Assembly (NCBI GenBank): GCA_031551885.1
Contig: JAVBMX010000069.1
Coordinates: 1-34,802 of the forward strand
Direction: 5' to 3'
Length of the DNA stretch: 34,802 bases
Source: Frigididesulfovibrio sp031551885
GTDB taxonomy: Bacteria > Desulfobacterota > Desulfovibrionia > Desulfovibrionales > Desulfovibrionaceae
Shown here: piece by piece, positions 32,306-34,802 of the stretch
Numbering within the stretch: position 1 is the stretch's first letter
Layout of the letters: each line of letters starts with the position of its first letter
The notes under the pieces: generated by a model
Database searches by the model: none
The model's input: only the letters and a program-made list of their open reading frames with translations
What the model was told of the DNA's origin: nothing
Translations under genes and position numbers: made by a program

Positions 32306-33418
32306 CTAATGTCGGTAAACGACTTCCGTGGCCTCATCCGAATCTTCGGCATCATCATCGGCAAAGGGCTCCGGACCGGCGAACACTTCCGAAGGGGTCG
32401 GAGCGGCACTTTCGATCTGCATGCGCCACATGGCTTCGAGCACTTCTTCCATGCCCTCTTCGGTCTTGGCGGAAATCAGGAACAGACGCATATCCCGCCG
32501 TTCGGCTTCGCTGCGCAAGGCTTCGCGCTCATCTTCCGAAAGCAGATCGATCTTGTTGAGCACCAGCAACTGCGGCCGGCGGGCCAATTCTTTATCAAAA
32601 AGCGCCAATTCGGTGTTGATCAGGGCGAATCCGGCAAACGGGTCATCGCCGCCGGCATCCTCCGCGCTCAAAATATGAACAAGAAAACGGTTGCGCTCGA
32701 CATGTCGCAAAAACCTATGCCCAAGACCGGTTCCCGCATGCGCGCCTTCAACGAGGCCGGGAATGTCCGCAATGATCATACGCCGGGTGGGATCGGCATC
32801 ATCGAGCATCACTCCCAGGTTGGGTTCGATGGTGGTGAAGGGGTAAGGGGCGATCTTCGGTCTGGCGGCGGAAACTTTGGAAATGAACGTGGATTTGCCC
32901 GCATTGGGCAGACCGAGCAAGCCGCAGTCGGCCAGAATCTTCAGCTCCAAACCAAGGGTCGCTTCCTCACCCGGCTCGCCCGGCTGGGCAAAACGCGGCG
33001 CGCGCATGGTCGAGCTTTTGAAGTGCTCATTGCCTTTGCCGCCCCGGCCACCTTGGGCCACAACGATCTCCATGCCGTTCTCGGAAAGGTCGCAGAGCAA
33101 ACGGCCGCGCCGCCCGGCTTCCAAAGAATAGACCTGCGTGCCGACGGGCAAATCCAGTACGAGCTGCGGAGCATTTCTGCCGTGGCACTGCGATCCCTGC
33201 CCGGGCCTGCCGTTTTCCGCCTCGTACAGACGCTTGAGCCGGAAGTCATACAGCGAGTGCAGGCGCGAAGACGCCCGCACCAGCACGTTGCCGCCGTCGC
33301 CGCCGTTGCCGCCGTCCGGGCCGCCTCGGGGAACGAATTTTTCCCGGCGGAACGACACGCAGCCATGCCCGCCTTTGCCGGAACGCACGGTAATGACGGC
33401 TTCATCCACAAATCGCAT
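32306..33418 (-). CDS. obgE: Obg family GTPase
   Basis: A 370-residue ribosome-associated GTPase involved in 50S assembly and growth control. The N-terminal glycine-rich Obg fold (FVDEAVITVRSGKGGHGC, GPDGGNGGDGGNV) is followed by the G domain: G1 GLPNAGKST, G2 TTIEPNLG, G3 DIPGLVEGAHAG, G4 NKIDL and G5 SAKTEEG. The C-terminus is a short acidic tail (FADDDAEDSDEATE) rather than an OCT domain. AAAGGTGAT precedes the ATG. It is the last gene after rplU and rpmA, with an intrinsic terminator just ahead. Confidence 0.97.
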   Translation of the reverse strand: MRFVDEAVITVRSGKGGHGCVSFRREKFVPRGGPDGGNGGDGGNVLVRASSRLHSLYDFRLKRLYEAENGRPGQGSQCHGRNAPQLVLDLPVGTQVYSLEAGRRGRLLCDLSENGMEIVVAQGGRGGKGNEHFKSSTMRAPRFAQPGEPGEEATLGLELKILADCGLLGLPNAGKSTFISKVSAARPKIAPYPFTTIEPNLGVMLDDADPTRRMIIADIPGLVEGAHAGTGLGHRFLRHVERNRFLVHILSAEDAGGDDPFAGFALINTELALFDKELARRPQLLVLNKIDLLSEDEREALRSEAERRDMRLFLISAKTEEGMEEVLEAMWRMQIESAAPTPSEVFAGPEPFADDDAEDSDEATEVVYRH

Positions 33419-33433
33419 AGATCACCTTTCAGA

Positions 33434-33470
33434 TAAAAAAACGGGGCAAAAGCGCCTCGCCTTTGCCCCG
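33434..33470 (-). terminator. intrinsic terminator between rpmA and obg
   Basis: On the minus strand CGGGGCAAAG opens a stem whose other half CTTTTGCCCCG lies at 33442-33452; nine pairs surround an 11-base loop. Seven or so U follow (complement of 33435-33441). It lies between the rpmA stop and the obg start, so it should lower obg expression relative to the ribosomal proteins. Confidence 0.85.
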
Positions 33471-33491
33471 AAACAATACAACCCCGAACCG

Positions 33492-33758
33492 CTAGGCCTT
33501 GGGCACCACGTGAACGCGGGTCTGCACCCGGTTTTTGCGGGTGTACTTTTCAAACTTGACCACGCCGTCGCAGGTGGCGAAAATGGTGTAGTCGCGGCCC
33601 ATGCCCACGCCCGCACCGGGGTGGATTCTGGTGCCGAGCTGGCGCACAATGATGTTGCCGGAAATGACGTTCTGGCCGCCGAAACGCTTGACGCCCCGAC
33701 GCTGTCCCTGACTATCGCGACCGTTGCGTGAACTGCCGCCTGCTTTTTTATGTGCCAT
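33492..33758 (-). CDS. rpmA: 50S ribosomal protein L27
   Basis: An 88-residue L27 with the canonical start MAHKKAGGSSRNGRDSQGQR, then GVKRFGGQNVISGNIIVRQL and GTRIHPGAGVGMGRDYTIFA. The start is the ATG at 33758 with AAGGAG ahead. N-terminal residues reach the peptidyl-transferase centre. No N-terminal extension of the kind cleaved in Firmicutes is present. It follows rplU by 20 bases. Confidence 0.98.
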   Translation of the reverse strand: MAHKKAGGSSRNGRDSQGQRRGVKRFGGQNVISGNIIVRQLGTRIHPGAGVGMGRDYTIFATCDGVVKFEKYTRKNRVQTRVHVVPKA

Positions 33759-33778
33759 GTCGTCCGCTCCTTGACAAA

Positions 33779-34087
33779 TCAGGCCGTGATGGCGGTGATT
33801 TGAATGTCGGTGTAGTTTTGCCGGTGTCCCTGCATGCGGCGCGAATCGTTGCGGCGCCACTTCTTGAACACCCGAATCTTTTCGCCCCGGCCGTGTTCCA
33901 GAACTTTGGCCGTGACTTTGGCCCCGGAAATAAAAGGCGCGCCCACGGAGACTTTGCCGCCGCCGAGCATCAGAACCTTGTCCAGGAAAATTTCGGCGCC
34001 GACTTCGGCGGCCAGGGAATCGACGCGCAGCTTGGCGCCTTCTTCAACGCGGAACTGCTTGCCGCCGGTTTCAATAATCGCGTACAT
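33779..34087 (-). CDS. rplU: 50S ribosomal protein L21
   Basis: A 102-residue L21 (MYAIIETGGKQFRVEEGAKL, KWRRNDSRRMQGHRQNYTDI), first gene of the rplU-rpmA-obg block. TGGAGGAA precedes the ATG. A candidate promoter (TTGACT-15-TATACA) lies just upstream on the minus strand. Confidence 0.98.
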   Translation of the reverse strand: MYAIIETGGKQFRVEEGAKLRVDSLAAEVGAEIFLDKVLMLGGGKVSVGAPFISGAKVTAKVLEHGRGEKIRVFKKWRRNDSRRMQGHRQNYTDIQITAITA

Positions 34088-34118
34088 CGGTTTTCCTCCA
34101 GGAAAAGAGAAACAGGCT

Positions 34119-34145
34119 TGTATACCTGCCGGCGGTGGAAGTCAA
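34119..34145 (-). promoter_or_regulatory. candidate rplU promoter
   Basis: On the minus strand TTGACT (34140-34145) and TATACA (34119-34124) are 15 bases apart. The start of transcription would be about 25 bases ahead of rplU, leaving a short leader. Confidence 0.5.
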
Positions 34146-34281
34146 GGACTTTGCCGGGACAAAATAAACTTTAAAAGCTCACCCAACGAAAAAGCCGCGC
34201 GCCGACAAACAAACGCACGGCCAAATCGGTCGAGCGGCAAACGCCCTTTCGGCAAAAACTCCCAAACCGCACGGCATCTCC

Positions 34282-34310
34282 GCTTCCTTGCCACAAGCAA
34301 CCAAGGAAGC
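34282..34310. other. hairpin downstream of the small membrane protein gene
   Basis: GCTTCCTTG (34282-34290) and CAAGGAAGC (34302-34310) form a perfect nine-pair stem with an 11-base loop, about 20 bases past the small gene's stop. There is no U run, so it may protect an mRNA end or act as a weak terminator. Confidence 0.5.
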
Positions 34311-34330
34311 CGGAACACAAACGTGTCGGC

Positions 34331-34468
34331 TTAGTGGTGCATGTGCTCGCCGCGTTTGATGCGCATGGCGGCGGCCCACACGATGATTACAAAGTAAATG
34401 CCGATGAGGGAAACACCCACAACGGCGTCAGGTGAGAAGTTCAAGCGATGCACGAAGATATCCCACAT
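34331..34468 (-). CDS. 45-residue single-span membrane protein
   Basis: A short gene starting MWDIFVHRLNFSPDAVVGVS. A single hydrophobic segment (about 15-35) is followed by MRIKRGEHMHH, a positively charged, histidine-rich tail that should stay in the cytoplasm. GGGAGG lies five bases before the ATG, and a good promoter (TTGACA-17-CATAAA) lies upstream. I do not recognise the family; size and shape recall small accessory subunits of membrane complexes. No neighbour on the same strand is close enough to assign a partner; rplU starts 243 bases beyond its stop. Confidence 0.75.
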   Translation of the reverse strand: MWDIFVHRLNFSPDAVVGVSLIGIYFVIIVWAAAMRIKRGEHMHH

Positions 34469-34497
34469 ACGGGCCTCCCGGTGAATTGCGTTGCGCT

Positions 34498-34526
34498 TTT
34501 ATGTCTGGAAACGCGTTCTGTGTCAA
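34498..34526 (-). promoter_or_regulatory. promoter of the small membrane protein gene
   Basis: On the minus strand a perfect TTGACA (34521-34526) and CATAAA (34498-34503) are 17 bases apart, ending about 30 bases before the ATG. Confidence 0.65.
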
Positions 34527-34614
34527 GCGTTGCCGACGTGCCGACAGACAACTTCGCCAGGAAGGGTCGAGCGGAAGGCCGCAACACCCGCCTTCCAGGT
34601 ATGATTTAGGCCTA

Positions 34615-34802
34615 GGACTCATTAATTGCAAAAAGTAAAAAAGTTGGTTAGTTGTGCTCAGGGAGGGCGCAATGAGCCAACTTTTCTATCTTTCTGTCGA
34701 GCAACTTGAGCGTATCAAGCCTTTCTTTCCACTTTCACACGGCATTTCGCGTGTCGATGACCTGAAAGTCATCAGCGGCATCATTTATGTCATCAAGCAT
34801 GG
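34615..34802 (+). mobile_element. left part of an IS5-family insertion sequence
   Basis: The transposase start near the right edge and a sharp change to AT-rich sequence mark an insertion sequence. Its left end is placed at about GGACTCATTAATTG (34615 on), next to CTAG; the terminal repeat cannot be confirmed because the other end lies outside the window. Confidence 0.55.
34672..34802 (+). CDS. IS5-family transposase, N-terminal fragment (window edge)
   Basis: ATG at 34672 with AGGGAGG ahead. The 43 codons seen read SQLFYLSVEQLERIKPFFPL followed by SHGISRVDDLKVISGIIYVI, the typical N-terminal domain of IS5/IS1031-like DDE transposases. The catalytic part lies outside the window. Whether it is intact cannot be told. 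Confidence 0.85.
   Translation, partial: MSQLFYLSVEQLERIKPFFPLSHGISRVDDLKVISGIIYVIKH

Overview
The window looks like chromosomal DNA of a sulfate-reducing bacterium of the Desulfovibrio type (Desulfovibrionales). This is inferred from gene content, not from a database match. The main clues are a selenocysteine-containing periplasmic formate dehydrogenase with a multihaem cytochrome partner, FdhE/FdhD/MoeA cofactor factors beside it, a tmRNA whose tag ends in YALAA, the indirect-amidation gene gatB, and an rplU-rpmA-obg block. Coding DNA is GC-rich throughout; the stretch at about 14.2-15.95 kb looks more AT-rich and is degenerate.

Layout. 1-1080: tRNA-Cys (cut by the left edge), tRNA-Gly(GCC), a GyrI-like ligand-binding protein and tRNA-Gly(CCC). 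1093-4253 (minus): moeA-fdhE-fdhD, which make and insert the molybdenum or tungsten cofactor. 4254-4715: divergent control region. 4716-10409 (plus): an 11-haem-motif cytochrome, Sec-containing fdhA (in-frame TGA with a SECIS-like hairpin) and iron-sulfur fdhB. Together these genes form a self-contained periplasmic formate oxidation module and its maturation factors. No membrane quinone subunit is present, so electrons probably leave through the cytochrome.

10486-13925: a ChaA-type cation/proton antiporter and a NIT-domain chemoreceptor. 14142-15950: a CRP/HcpR-type operator followed by two exported-protein genes, one with a frameshift in its signal peptide and one with several frameshifts. 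16359-21095: a four-gene tripartite efflux operon (outer-membrane lipoprotein, FUSC/AaeB-like pump, small AaeX-like membrane protein, AaeA-like adaptor). 21242-21600 (minus): tmRNA.

21966-24592: gatB overlapping a major-facilitator exporter. 24614-25435 (minus): exported phosphodiester-glycosidase-like protein. 25580-28319: metF with an operator-like palindrome inside its promoter, a family 9 glycosyltransferase and a MOSC protein. 28797-30841: sucCD preceded by a LacI-type palindrome. 31005-32114 (minus): orphan receiver-PAS-PAS protein. 32306-34087 (minus): rplU-rpmA-obg with an internal terminator. 34331-34468 (minus): a 45-residue membrane protein with its own promoter. 34672-end: start of an IS5-type transposase.

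Most interesting points: the Sec-FDH with its unusual cytochrome, an FdhD that lacks its CxxC motif, a class-II-like CRP/HcpR promoter driving a decaying secreted-protein locus, a possible -1 slip in a signal peptide, and palindromes placed inside the promoters of metF and sucCD.
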